Shown: in pieces, positions 48,661-60,250 of the stretch
How the letters are laid out: every line of letters starts with the position of its first letter
Position numbering within the stretch: the stretch's first letter is position 1
NCBI RefSeq assembly: GCF_040412425.1
Contig: NC_089749.1
Span: forward strand, 37,634,570-37,698,569
DNA from: Macrobrachium rosenbergii
Taxonomy: Eukaryota > Arthropoda > Malacostraca > Decapoda > Palaemonidae
Direction of reading: 5' to 3'
Length of the DNA: 64,000 nucleotides
Made by a program: the position numbers and the translations under genes
Notes under the pieces: model-generated
What the model was told of the DNA's origin: nothing
What the model saw: the letters and a program-made list of their open reading frames with translations, nothing else
Database searches by the model: none

Positions 48661-49505
48661 AAAACTAAGCTTCCCATGTATAGCTTTCCCAGGGACACGA
48701 ACTGTTCCATGGATGAGTCCCCAAAAGGCTCATCCAGCTGTCTGCAGAACAGGACTGAAGGGTGAGAAATTTGTTTACCTTCTGAAGGCACGAGTCTATC
48801 CTTTGGGGGGAGGGAAAAGCCCGAAAAATCCAAGAGTTTATCCTCATCCCCAAATATGCCATCTCCTGAGAAGGAGCCAGTTGAGACTCTGGGAAATTTA
48901 TCAAGAAGCCCAAATCCTGGGTGAGAAGGGTCTTGTAAAGGTCCTCCGCACATTTTTCCTTCGACTGGGAGCGAATAAGCCAATCGTTGAGATACAGCAA
49001 AATGTAGACCCCCATCAAGTGTAACCATTTCGCTACTGGTGCTAGAACATGAGTGCATACCTGTGGGGTTCGTCGACAGATCGAAGCAAAGGGCTCTGAA
49101 CTGGTACACTTTGTGCTGGAACACAAACCTTGAAAACTTAGAGTCTCGATGAATTGGGACATGGAAGTAGGTGTCTTTCATGTCTAGCAAGATCATCCAA
49201 TCTTCCAGACAAATGGATGCAAGGATGGACTGGGACTTACCAGTCTTAAATTCTGTTTTCTGGACGTATAAGTTCATGGCACTAACCTCCAGAACCAGCC
49301 TCCAGCCCCCCGAGGCTTTGGGGACTACAAATAGCCGATTGTAGAAACTCGGAGAGGAGGTGTCCTCAACTAGTTCGACTGCTTCTTTTTCAAGGAGAGC
49401 TGTCACTTCTTGGGAGAGAGCTGAAAACTTCTCGGAGTCTGACGAGTAGGCCGTCAATAATACAGGCTTGTTGGTTAAGGGAGGTTTTTTAAGAAACGAG
49501 ATCAA
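48657..49505 (-). pseudogene. DIRS D reverse transcriptase, frameshifted
   Basis: A 282-codon open stretch starts MISFLKKPPL and includes FYNRLFVVPKASGGW, motif A LLDMKDTYFHVPIH (usual DxxDAY reads DMKDTY) and motif B YQFRALCFDLST. An overlapping frame (49162-48665) continues with motif C reading YLNDWLIR instead of YLDDWLIR, and FRAFPSPQRI. The Asp-to-Asn change in motif C would inactivate the enzyme. Confidence 0.85.
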
Positions 49506-49617
49506 ATAACACTCTCTCAGAACTTAAACAATCCAACTCTCCACTCCTCTTGCTTCCCAATGCTCCCAAAAGTGGAAGAGTCTTGCCCCCACAGGTGTGC
49601 AGAGGACTAGATCCTCA

Positions 49618-52010
49618 TTAACGTGCAGGTGGTTTGTTGGAGGACTTCTTGATTGCTCTGGGGGTGAATCGGGCATTTCTGCGAGCCCTGGGGAAGACCC
49701 TTTGTCTGCCTCTACCCCGAAAGGGCTGGGACTGAACTGAAAAAACTGTCCTAGAGGTGAAGGCCAAAGACTCTCTAGGTCGTCTCACTGATTGTGAGAG
49801 AAGGTCCTGAGTAGACTTCTGTAGATCAGAAGCAATCTGCAGCACAGCTGCTTGAAGGAAAAGGTGCTTCTTATCAAGACAAGAGAAGAGGAGCACAGAC
49901 TTCTGGGAAGGGGTAACTCCCTTTGTGGTGTAGGAACACCAAAGCTCCCTTTTCTTGAGGATTCTCATCAAAATAATGAGGATAATTCAAACGAACCATC
50001 TCTAATACCTTTATCTAGGCAAGAGATGACCCCCGAAAAATCCGAAGAAAAGTCTTCTGGGATATGAGGGCAATCCTTCAATTTACGGGCAAGGGCTCCT
50101 GCTGCCCAGTCGAGAAAGCTGAGATCTTTCAAGACCTTGAATAAGTGCTTAATAAGGTGGTCCAATTCCAAGGATGAGAACAAAATCTTGGCTGAATTGA
50201 ATGCCGACCATCTGGAGGAGTCAATTAGCCTGGAGAAGTCTCCCTGGGAGGAGGCAGAAGCTCCCATGGATGGAGCCTCTCCGGTCGCATAAGAAAGGTA
50301 TCTTCTCTGCAACAATCTAGACGGCTGTTCCCACCTCCCTCTTGCTCGAGATCCAGTTTTCCACTTCATGGAGAACTTTCTTAGCTGAGGAGGACAGCAC
50401 CATTTTAGGAAGCCTCGACAAAGTCATCTGATTATCCATTAGGTACATCGAAGCCGGAGCTACAGGAGAGAAGTCTGGAAAAGTCACCAGCAGAAATCTG
50501 AGTAAAGAGGCATACCCTGATGGAGGGGTAACAGCATCCGCTTCTTCCTCCTCCTCAAATGAAATTGGTGACAATTCCACAGTGGGCTGGGGGGCAGATG
50601 GGGCTTTATGAATTAAACCAAGGATATTATCCAAACTGCGTTGGATCGACTGAACAAAAGGATCCAAAACAGAGGGAACCTGTTGTGCTGCAGAAGATGA
50701 AGGAAAAGACATAACTGGGAGCGAAACTGCAAATGCCGTAGCAGGAGTAGGCAGCACAGAAGGAGACACGGGCGCTGCCGAAGAAACAGACGAAATCGGG
50801 CACTCGGAAGCGGAGATAGACTTGGGCACCAACAAAACATCTTGCTGCAAAAGCTGAATGGGCACCAATGGGCGCTCGGGAGCCAACGAGCGCACATGTG
50901 CCAGAGGCCGCCCAGGAGCCAAAATGCGTTCAGCTGAGGAGCACTCAGGAGATGCTGGTCGCACAAAAGATGAAGGGCACTCAGAGAGAGCCACACAAAA
51001 AGGAGCAACACCTTCAATTGGGGAAGGAAGTTCTAGCGCCAAAGACTGCTTCTCAGCCAAAGAAGGTTCAGGTAAAGCAGATTGTACAGGCGCTACAGGG
51101 ACAGAAGCTGGGGGCATGGGCGCTGGTGAGCATTTCGACATCACTATCTGTCGAGGCAAATCCTCCGAAGCTAAAGATGGGCCCTTAGAAGAAAAAGAAA
51201 ACGAAGTTCTCGATGCAGAAGAGCGCATCTGAGAAGCAGTGTGCTTAGAAGGCTGAACTTGTCCCACCAACTCTGAATGATCCTGGGAGAAACATTCTAG
51301 ACTGTCCCAAAAACTACAAGAAGGAAGACATTCTGGAGGTTTCTTTACCTTTCTTAATAGGAACTGCAGTAGGCTGAGAAGCACCCGGGGCACTCCTCTT
51401 CAGAGGACAAGATTCACCAAGAAAACACCATTGGCACCTAGGACTGGAGTCACAGCTGGAAATACTAGCTAAAGACTAATCCAATAGACACACAGCGGTG
51501 CTCTGTTGTAACCTCGGCAACAGGTACAAAATGAGATCTTGTGGGGCAGACCCCAGACCTCCTTTGGGCTGCCAGTTTGTAAGTCTCCCAGGTTTAACAA
51601 AATTCTGCCAGGGACCTTGGCCTAGGAGAACTGGCGGGACAGACAGCCACCTCCTCCACTAACACTTCATTGTCAGCCCCTTCAACGTTCACTTTCTCCA
51701 TTAGGACTTTGGAAAAAGTACCAATTTTCTCCATCTTATCAACAAGTAAACCAAACTTAAGATTAACACAGACTCAAGGTTGGTAATCTTGGGTGCTCTG
51801 TTGTAACCTGTGAGGAGTTATTGGTACAGATTGAGGGGGGATCAGGTGGAATAGGCAAAGAATCAGAATTATCAGATAAAGATTTTGCAGACACCTGACT
51901 AGCTAAAGTCTTCTTGAAACTACTAGCTCTAGACCCTCTTTTATCCCGACCTTGCACAAGGATCCCATGAAACACATTCCTCACAAGTCAAATCAGGGAA
52001 CAATTTGACC
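49618..52010 (-). pseudogene. DIRS D gag
   Basis: The N-terminus near 52000-51950 has a Cys motif (a CEEC-type pair), the counterpart of the Cys-rich start in A. A 358-codon open stretch (51393-50317) is Ser/Pro/Ala-rich with an acidic EEEEEAD run near 50550. The C-terminal part (50369-49618) includes LDHLIKHLFKVLKDLSFLDW, matching gag of A and G, and the basic QPFRGRGRQRVFPRARR tail. Frame changes separate the parts. Confidence 0.77.
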
Positions 52011-52189
52011 CCTGCAAGATGTACAATGAGTATAATAGCATTATTTAGTCAATCTCGTTTTGCAGCCTTTACTGTAAAACCTAAAACTTTGAGAGCCCGA
52101 ACCGGACATTGTGAACAAGTCACAAGTCAAAGAAAATCTCAAAAATCGTCAAAATCGGTAATACTGGCCTCCAAAAAAAGCCTACCATA

Positions 52190-52449
52190 AAGAGAATACT
52201 TGCCCAATGATTCCAAGATCAAAAGAGAAGAGAAATTCCAAAAAACTGCTGCTGCCAATCACTGTAACCATAGCCATCAGAAATTTATTGAGATCATTTA
52301 CTAAGCTGGTTCCTCTCTTACCCTGAAAGTGGGCGGGGTCACTCGCCTAGCCAAAACAAACGTAGCGCTACCACAAATTTCAAAATTCTAGCTGCTAGTT
52401 AACAGAAACTAATAGCTATGTAATTACTTGGTAAGTAGCTTATATAAAA
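52190..52449. repeat. DIRS D left inverted terminal repeat
   Basis: On the minus strand it begins with a TATAAGCTACTTACCAAG segment and AAGTAATTACATAGCTATT, and contains TTTGTTTTGGCTAGG and CCCGCCCACTTTCAGG. The same block is at 53600-53710 (TTTGTTTTGGTTATGG, GCCCACTTTCAGG) in inverted orientation in element E. The two are family members. Confidence 0.78.
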
Positions 52450-52893
52450 CAATTTTTATACAAAATAATTTAGAAATCAATAAAAATGTTTTTGTACACT
52501 GAATCCTCTCTACGATATACACAGCTTGTCTGAAGCCTCAACCAAAATTACTGTTCTCTCTTAAGAAATAACTCTCCCATAATAACCACTAAAGTGAATT
52601 ATCGCTAGGCAAACACTAAACTTGGTAAATGTGAGGCACATGATGCACAAACTAACCAAGAGGCCAAAACCTGGAAGGGTTAACAAATTTGACAAAAGAG
52701 AGGATAACAGTCCTGCTGCAAAGACAGCAACAATATTTGGTAATGAGAGCTTTGTTTTCTTATTTACATTTACTATATTGAATCAGACATATATCCATTT
52801 AAGAAAGTGAGGGCAATGGGCAAATGAAGAACAAATAAGGCTTGTCCTCAAATAGCATCTTACAAGATTATATTAAATTACTGATAGGCTTAC

Positions 52894-53049
52894 TTTGATT
52901 ACTCTTAGCTTCAAGCGACCTTGAGGAGAATTATAAAAAGTGTCTTCTTGTTCCAAAACTGATCCTTCACTACTGGAGAGCTCAGCTGCCCTCTTATGCA
53001 GTTCTTTTACGTTGTTAACTCGAGCCTTTATTTCCACATTCCGAGGCAT
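52894..53049 (-). CDS. Host exon of a CYTH-domain protein (partial gene)
   Basis: The minus strand from the ATG at 53049 encodes MPRNVEIKARVNNVKELHKR, then about 32 further residues including EQEDTFYN and GRLKLRVIK. This is the N-terminal part of the CYTH (CyaB / thiamine-triphosphatase-like) fold: the ExK of VEIKAR is the first strand with phosphate/metal-binding residues, and GRLKLR is the next conserved strand. The family acts on triphosphorylated substrates; the substrate here is unknown. The exon ends with a canonical donor (AAA then GTAAGC at 52893). Upstream, a pyrimidine tract ending in AG near 53073-53075 could be an acceptor, so this may not be the first exon. The ATG at 53079 would add ten residues unlike the family, so 53049 is preferred. 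Remaining exons are not in the window. No in-frame stop interrupts it. Confidence 0.78.
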
Positions 53050-53283
53050 AGTGAATACAGCAAGATGAAACCTTTCCAAAAAAAAAGACAGAAACTACTG
53101 AAATTTTTGTGTGTATTCATTACTTCTATTTAGCACCAATTTTTCATTGTGTACAGTACTGTACTGCAATTAAAATATTTAAATATTTTAAATACAGGGT
53201 ACTGCAAAATAACATATACATGTAGGAACGGGGAATGTGTTGTTCTTGATGCATAATGTAAATACCACAAGTTTATAAACTGT

Positions 53284-53555
53284 CATAATAAAATTTATCT
53301 GGATACTTACCTACTGTTAAAGATAGCTTAAATCTCCGCTCCAACAGGCGAGTCAGCATTCAAACAAAAGATTGAATGGCTGCCAGATGACTGTCTAGTA
53401 GTTCAGCTAGAGAAAATTCCAGTTTCTTGCATGAAACCCCAGACATTCTTACCTTATCTGGAATCCTTTCTGGATCTTACTGCTGCCAGAAGTTAGATCC
53501 ATTCAAAAGCAAGGCCCTCATATGTGTGTACAGCGAAGAACAACGCTACAGAAAA
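53284..53555. repeat. DIRS family H right terminal repeat, truncated
   Basis: It begins AATAAAATTTATCTGG and then ATACTTACCTACTGT, with GATAGCTTAAATCTCC, the same layout as the right ends of A, B, E and G but a different sequence. It stops at an A-tract at 53550-53556, where element E begins. No H body is visible beyond E. 53080-53283 is likely host intron or upstream DNA. Confidence 0.6.
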
Positions 53556-54973
53556 AATGGCATTTTTATAATAAAATAAAGTTTTATATATACTTACCCA
53601 GTAATTACACAGCTATTGGTTTCTTTTAACCAGCAGCTTAAAATTTTGAAATTGCAGGTCACATTGGTTTGTTTTGGTTATGGCAACATGCCCTGCCCAC
53701 TTTCAGGAGCAGAGGAGGTACAACATAGTAAAGAGCTTCAATTTGTTTATGCCCTTATGTCCAAGTGAGGGGAGGCGGGTGGGCTCCAATCATGTAATTA
53801 CTGGGTAAGTATGTATAAAACTTTTATTTTATTATAAAAATGTCATTTTTATATAAGTAACTTACCCAGTAATTACACTGCTGATTCCCACATTGAATGG
53901 AGGTGGGAATGTTGGACATATCTATCACAAAACATTATCAATAGTAATGAGTCTGAGAATAGAAATTTGCTAACACTGAATCAGTGTTGTTGAACCTTAC
54001 CTGATAAGAGAGCTGCTACAGGTAGATACTGCCTCTGGCTGCGCTCATCTTATCCAGTAGAGGCGAGGCGGTAAAGCCTTGAGGGCCTACTACTACAGTG
54101 GGTGCTTTGTAGCGATGGACTAATTTCCGAGGGCTAGCATAGTACAAGATGCCCTTGCCCAGGGCACAGTACCACACAAAATAACCAGAGTAAATAGTCA
54201 CCATAACCACCAAAAACCAAATTAAAAACACCAATACCCAACCATTAAAACCAGAAGACTGGAGGGTACTCCAAGTACATAGTACTCCCAGGCTCCCCAA
54301 AAAAACTCAACATCCTAAGCAAGACAAAGGGATTAAAGAAAGGACATTGCTTTCTACGTTTCCTCCCCCAACACCACGCCAGCCACGTAAAACAGACCCA
54401 AGGTACTGCAGTGATCGTAAGTAGTCTCAATATCCCTTAAGTAATGCGATGCAAACAACGACTTGCACTTGCAAAAGTCGCTTGCACAATTGACGTGAGG
54501 GATAAACTGCACTTAAACGCCAAAGACGTAGTGACCGCTCTAATGGAGTTTTACCTTGTAAGAGGAGAGGGAGTCTTCGCTTACCATGGAATGTGCTTCC
54601 GAAATCAAGTTCCTGAGAAAAAATGCCAGGGCATCCTTAGAAAAAGGTCAAGAGGGATATTCCACAGAACACCAAAGGTTCCTTGAAGTACAACGAATGT
54701 TCTTCGTTCTGTGAAGACAAAACTTAAGGGCCCTTACTGGACAGAGAGTTCTTTCTTCTTCAGAAAGGCCTACTATCTAGGACAAGCTCTTGATCATTAA
54801 AGAATGAGGCCATGGATTCGATAGCGATTCGTTCTTACCTGAAAAGTCTAAGGAAAAGGAGCAAACTACATTCCCCTGAGAAAATCCGATATTTCTTTCC
54901 AAAGCATGGATTTCATTGGATCTTTTGGCAGTGGCCAAGGTGACCAGAAAAAGAGTTTTCCTGGTTAGATCCC
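53556..54973 (-). mobile_element. DIRS-type retrotransposon E, 3' end only
   Basis: The right terminal repeat is at 53556-53780 with ATACTTACCCAGTAATTACA. The ICR at 53791-53884 shows TAATTACTGGGTAAGTAT joined to the left-end version GTAACTTACCCAGTAATTAC. Upstream lies the recombinase C-terminal part. The element is cut at 54974 (TTAA) by the second tandem-repeat element. It is the same family as D. Confidence 0.8.
54000..54973 (-). pseudogene. DIRS E tyrosine recombinase, C-terminal remnant
   Basis: The minus strand just below 54973 reads DLTRKTLFLVTLATAKR, with the first catalytic arginine, then LCPVRALKFCLHRTKN and KDALAFFLRNLI. The final part, near 54450-54420, has ASHYLRDIETTYD with the catalytic tyrosine. 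Frames change and stops are present between these. The core-binding half is missing beyond the TTAA insertion. Confidence 0.75.
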
Positions 54974-54977
54974 TTAA

Positions 54978-57884
54978 CCCTTAAACGCCAAGCCTCTATT
55001 TACAAAAGTGTCTGTCGTATGCTGGCGGTGTTCGGAGTTAGGCACCGAAGCGGAAAAAAAGTTTTAATTTTTAAATCACAGCACGCTTAGTTTTTAAGAT
55101 TAAGAGTTCATTTTGGGCTCCTTTTTTTCATTGCCTGAAGTTTAGTATGCAATCATCAGAAATGAAAAAAAATGTCATTATCACATATAAATATTGAAAT
55201 ATATGACAGTGCAAAATAAAATTTTCATATATAATTGTATACAAATCGCATTGTGAGCAAAACGGTTAAAGCTAACGAGTTTTTTCTTCTTTGTATTGTA
55301 CACTAAATTGCGATGATTTTGGTATACAACAAATTGTAAAACGATCAAAGCAACACAGAGAAAATATTATCACAAAATGATGCATGAATTCGTAACGCGC
55401 GGACGTAAAAAAAAAGTTTTTTTAAAAACTGACCATAAATCGAAATATTGTGCTAGAGACTTTCTGTTTGTTGCAAAATGAAAGTAATTGATTGAATATT
55501 ACTAGACTGTAAGTGTTTTAGCTTACAATTGCAGTTTTCGACTATTTCGTTCGAGTTAAAGTTGACTGAAGGTAGAATTTTTTCTATTTATCGTGATTTA
55601 TATGAAAATATTTCAAAACTGATAAAAGCTACAACCATGAGTTATTTTTTGTTGTATTCTACATGAAATTGCACACATTTTCATATATAAAACTTTATGT
55701 AACAGCTAATATAAAACGGTGCAAACATTATGACAAAGTGACAAAAGAATTTCTGAGATGTTGGCCGAGAGTTTGCAGGGAGCCCAGGAAAAAGTTTTTT
55801 TTTCAAAAATTCACCATAAATTGAAATATTGTGCTAGAGACTTCCAATTTGTTGCAAAATGAAGGTAAATTATTGAATATTACTAGAATGTAAGAGTTTT
55901 AGCTTACAATTGCGTTTTTCGACCACTTCGGTCGAGTTAAAGTTGACCGAAGGTTGAAATTTTAGCACTTATCGTGATTTATATGAAAATATTTCAAAAT
56001 TGATATAAGCTACAACCATGAGTTATTTTTTGTAGTATTCTACATGAAATTGCGCACATTTTCATATAAAAAACTTTATGTAACGACTAATATAAAACGG
56101 TGCAAACATTATGATAAAGTGACGAAAGAATTTCTGAAATGTTCAGCCGAGTTACCGTGCGCAGACGTAAGGAAAAAGGTTTTTCTTTCAAAATTTCACC
56201 ATAAATCAAAATATTGTGCTAGAGACTTCCAATTTGTTGCAAAATGAAGGTACATGATTGAATATTACTAGAATGTAAGAGTTTTAGCTTACAATTGCGT
56301 TTTTCGACCATTTCGGTCGAGTTAAAGTTGACCGAAGGTTGAAATTTTGGCACTTACCGTGATTTATATGAAAATATTTCAAAACTGATAAAAGCTACAA
56401 CCATGAGTTATTTTCTGTTGTATTCTACATGAAATTGCGCACATTTTCATATATAAAACTTTATGTAACGTCTAATATAAAATGGTGCAAACATTACGAC
56501 AAAGTGACGAAAGAATTTCTGAGATGTTCGGCCGAGTTGGCGGCATGAGCAGTAAGAGGAAAAGTTTTTTCAGAAATTCACCATAAATCGAAATATTGTG
56601 CTAGAGACTTTCAATTTGTTGCAAAATGAAGATAAATGATTGAATATTACTAGACTGTAAGAGTTTTAGCTTACAATTGCATTTTTTCGACCATTTCCCA
56701 AAGTCGAGTCAAAGTTGGTGAAGGTTGAAATTTTAGCACTTATCGTGATTTATATGAAAATATTTCAAAACTGATAAAAGCTACAACCATGGGTTGTTCT
56801 TTGTTGTATTTTACATGAAATTGAGCACATTTTCACATATAAAACTTTATGTAACGGCTAATATAAAACAATGCAAAAACTACGACAAAATGCCGAAAGA
56901 ATTTCTGAAATTTTCGGCAGAGTAACCGCGCGGACGTAAGGAAAAAGTTTTTTTCAAAAATTCACCATAAATCGAAATGTTGTGCTAGAGACTTCCAATC
57001 TGTTGCAAAATGAAGGTAAATGATTGAATATTCTAGAATGTAAGAGTTTTAGCTTACAATTGCATTTTTCGACCATTTCGGTCGAGTCAAAGTTGACCAA
57101 AGGTTGCAATTTTGGCACTTATCGTGATTTATATGAAAATATTTCAAAACTGATAAAAGCTACAACCATCGGTTGTTTTTTGTTGTATTTTACATGAAAT
57201 TGCGCACATTTTCATATACAGTATAAAACTTTATGTAACGGCTAATATTAAACGGTGCAAAAATTACGACATAGTGACGAAAGAATTTCTGAGATTTCCG
57301 GCATAGTTAGTGCGCGGACTTAAGGAGTTAGTGCGCGGACTTAAGGAAAAAGTTTTTATCAAAAATTCACCATAAATCGAAATATTGTGCTAGAGACTTC
57401 TCGTTTGTTGCAAAATGAAGGTAAATGATTGAATATTACTAGAATGTAAGAGTTTTAGCTTACAATTGCCTTTTTCGACCATTTCGGTCGAGTCAAAGTT
57501 GACCGAAGGTTGAAATTTTGGCACTTATCGTGATTTATATGAAAATATTTCAAAACTTATAAAATCTACAACCATCGGTTGTTTTTTGTTGTATTCTACA
57601 TGAAATTGCACACATTTTCATATAAAAAAATTTATGAAATGGCTAATATAAAATGGTGCAAAAATTATGACAAAGTGATGAAAGAATTTCTGAGATGCAT
57701 CGCTGATGCTTTCTAGTGGGAGAAGAAGGAAATTCGCGCATGCGCAACTGGATCACGCTTGTAAACAAAACAACAGCGTGATCCGTGAACTCTCAGCATC
57801 CCTCAAGGCACGTGATTTAAAATATTTTGCAAAATAGGCCTATAACTATTTTTCCGCGAATATTTAAAAAAACTTTTTGTAGTC
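54978..57884. mobile_element. Second piggyBac-like element with 385-bp tandem repeats, truncated
   Basis: It starts after TTAA (54974-54977) with CCCTTAAACGCC and has about six units whose shared ACCATAAAT segments recur near 55430, 55815, 56203, 56580, 56967 and 57371. The unique tail with GGATCACGCTTGTAAACAAA is at about 57748. The right TIR is missing: similarity to the first copy stops near 57884. A 25-bp local duplication (AGTTAGTGCGCGGACTTAAG twice) occurs near 57307-57345. 57885-58216 carries no assigned feature. Confidence 0.82.
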
Positions 57885-58216
57885 AGCATAAGTAGGAAGG
57901 AAGTAGTGATGCCCCTTATACACAGAGGGCAGAAGCCCAAGAAGGGAACGAACTCAAACATCCCAATCAATGTAGGGAAGCAAAGATACTACGTCCCAAA
58001 CTATATCTCCAAATGTACAGGCGCGCCACGTAAAGGGCTGCTGGAAAAAAAGCATTACCACTCGGTTACGCTTCTCCAATTACGCCCTTCGCCATCAAAC
58101 GCAAGACACAGCGTAGGGAACGACGGTTTATGCAAGGTTATCACAAATCGTGGTTTTGTATTAATAAATATCAAACACAAGCATATATAAACAAAAATCA
58201 CAATTTTTGAAAGTAA

Positions 58217-58472
58217 ATTGTATTTTCCCTAACTATACAAACCTAAGGTCCTTTACATTAGGAATTACTTTCAGGCGTAGGCTGGAAACGGCTGTTAAAC
58301 TCTTGAGCAAGGTGGTTAGGCAGTAACTACCGCCAGGTAGGCGGGGATACCCACCTGCCAGGATGTAAACATTCCACTTTGCCTTTCGGTCCAGGTTCAG
58401 ATTGAGGGGTGGCATGAGGTGGGCATAGCATGCAATGTAAAGGACCTTAGGTTTGTATAGTTAGGAAAAATG
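58217..58472. repeat. Inverted-repeat module of another family
   Basis: The arms are TTTTCCCTAACTATACAAAC at about 58228 with CTAAGGTCCTTTACAT, and their complement ATGTAAAGGACCTTAG then GTTTGTATAGTTAGGAAAA at the right. Arms are about 36 bp with a 180-bp centre. The layout resembles a DIRS end module or a small MITE. Element G starts exactly at the outer edge of the right arm. Confidence 0.7.
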
Positions 58473-58800
58473 ATATTTTAATGATAAAATAAAGTTTGTT
58501 CATACTTACCTGGCAGATATATATATAGCTGTATTCTCTGATAGTCCGACAGAATTTCAAAACTTACGACACACGCAGTGGGAGATCAGGTGGTTAGTAC
58601 CCATTCCCGCCGCTGTGAGGCGGGTATCAGGAACCATTCCCATTTTCTATTCAGATTTTCTAGTGCCACTGTCTCCTGAGGGGAGGTGGGCGGGCACTAT
58701 GAATATATATATCTGCCAGGTAAGTATGAACAAACTTTATTTTATCATTAAAATATCATTTTGTTCATGAGACTTACCTGTCAGATATATATATAGCTGA
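58473..58800. repeat. DIRS G right inverted terminal repeat and ICR
   Basis: The terminal repeat contains ATACTTACCTGGCAG directly followed by ATATATATATAGCTG at 58502-58530. The ICR reads CTGCCAGGTAAGTAT, an A/T-rich circle junction, then GAGACTTACCTGTCAG for the left end. Nearly identical to 5516-5843. Confidence 0.88.
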
Positions 58801-59199
58801 ATACCACCATTGGAGGTGGGTACAGATAGAATAGGATTTAGGAAACACAATACATGTAGGTGATTGACACCTTGGTTCCTTACCTGCTAGCATAGCTGAC
58901 TTCGTGATTACTGTCACCCAAGTCCACTTCTGCTTTACTAGAGTCTCCAGCAAGGTAGTGACCTGTATAGCTGGTGAGTTCTAGATGATCTGTCAACGGG
59001 GGCGTGACCATGATGTGACTAGACCATATTGACCATACAATGAGGGCAAACAAAGTAAAAACAACCACCTGACCAAGCCTAACTAAGTTAGGATAGCAAA
59101 ACTAAAGCTAAAGAGTGGGAAGTCCGCCTCTGGCAAGTCGACCACAAACAACCATAAAAACACTTCCTAACCATTTTCTATAGGATAGGATGTGTGTCA

Positions 59200-60250
59200 C
59201 TCCCCTGCCCCCAGGATTGTATCTGCGGAAACGTATGGTCCTAGCGAGCAGCAGTTCTCGTATGTCGTCTTCACATCTCTCAGGTAGTGTGAAACGAACA
59301 CAGAGTTGCTACGCCAAAATGTGGCACCCAGAATGTTACTGAGTGTCATATTCTTCTGAAAAGCCACTGAAGTTGCAACCACCCTCACCTCGTGAGCATT
59401 GACTTTCAGAAGTTTAAAATCAGTGTCTTGACAGCATAAATGGGCTTCTCTAATCGTGTTCCTCAGGAAGAACGCCAGTGCATTCTTCGACATAGGTAAG
59501 TCCGGTCTCTTCACTGAACACCATAGATTGTCCGAGGGGCCTCGACTTTCCTTCGTTTTGCCCTGACAGGGCACAAACCTCTCTCTGGCTCTTGACCCAG
59601 AATCTCAGCCATACCCTTAATTTCGAAGCTCTTGGGCCAAGGGTTAGACGGGTTCTCGTTTTTTTGCTAAAAAAAGTAGGCCTTAAAGTACAAACTGCGT
59701 TATACCCTTTAAAGCCTATATGCTTACTGAAGGCTTGAAGTTCGCTAACCCTCTTCGCAGTCGCTAGAGCAGTTAGGAAAATAGCCTTTCTGGTAATGTT
59801 CCTCAATGTCGCAGAATGGAGAGGCTCGAAAGGACTAGACATCAGGAACCGTAACACCACATCTAAGTTCCAAGAAGGAGTCCTTTGCTGAGGCACCTTC
59901 ATGGTTTCGAATGACTTTAATAGATCGTGAAGGTCTTTGTTGTTAGTCAGGTCCAGGTTTCTATGCCTAAAAACGGCTGATAGCATACTCCTATATCCCT
60001 TGATAGTCGGGACCGCTAGTTTGACTTCACTCCTCAGAAACAAGAGGAAGTCGGCTATCTGACTCACAGAGGTCATGGTAGAGGAAATGCCCTTCTTCCT
60101 ACACCATCTCCTGAACACGGTCCACTTCGATTGGTACAAATTACTGGAAGAGAATCTTCTGGCTCTGGCAATAGCTCTCGCCACTGATCTTGAAAAACCT
60201 CTCGCTCTGGCCAGCTTCTCGATAGTCTGAATGCAGTCAGACTCAGAGCG
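59200..60250 (-). pseudogene. DIRS G tyrosine recombinase, one frameshift
   Basis: An open stretch of 395 codons (60637-59450) carries, in its second half, ARAIARARRF, LYQSKWTVFRRWC, TIKGYRSML, WNLDVVLRFL and the first catalytic arginine in LATAKRVSEL. The C-terminal part is in another frame (59574-59197): NAHEVRVVATSVAF gives the HxxR box and VSHYLRDVKTTYENC the tyrosine. So R, H, R and Y are all conserved and one frame change near 59570-59620 separates them. It overlaps the end of the pol ORF in a different frame, as in other DIRS elements. Confidence 0.9.

Larger units (their letters stand above)
47558..52449 (-). mobile_element. DIRS-type retrotransposon D, truncated at its 3' side
   Basis: The left terminal repeat is at about 52190-52449, gag at 52010-49618, RT at 49505-48660, RNase H and linker at 48606-47690. 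The element stops before the recombinase. A TTAA insertion of the 382-bp-repeat element lies at 47554, and beyond it I see no YR. Terminal sequence (AAGTAATTACATAGCTATT on the minus strand) is the same family as element E at 53556. D is inserted in the host intron next to the CYTH exon. Confidence 0.82.

Noticed and set aside
57906..58190. 94-codon plus-strand frame between the repeat array and the inverted-repeat module
   Set aside because: Lys-rich and open, but with no recognisable domain and nothing in context to support a gene.
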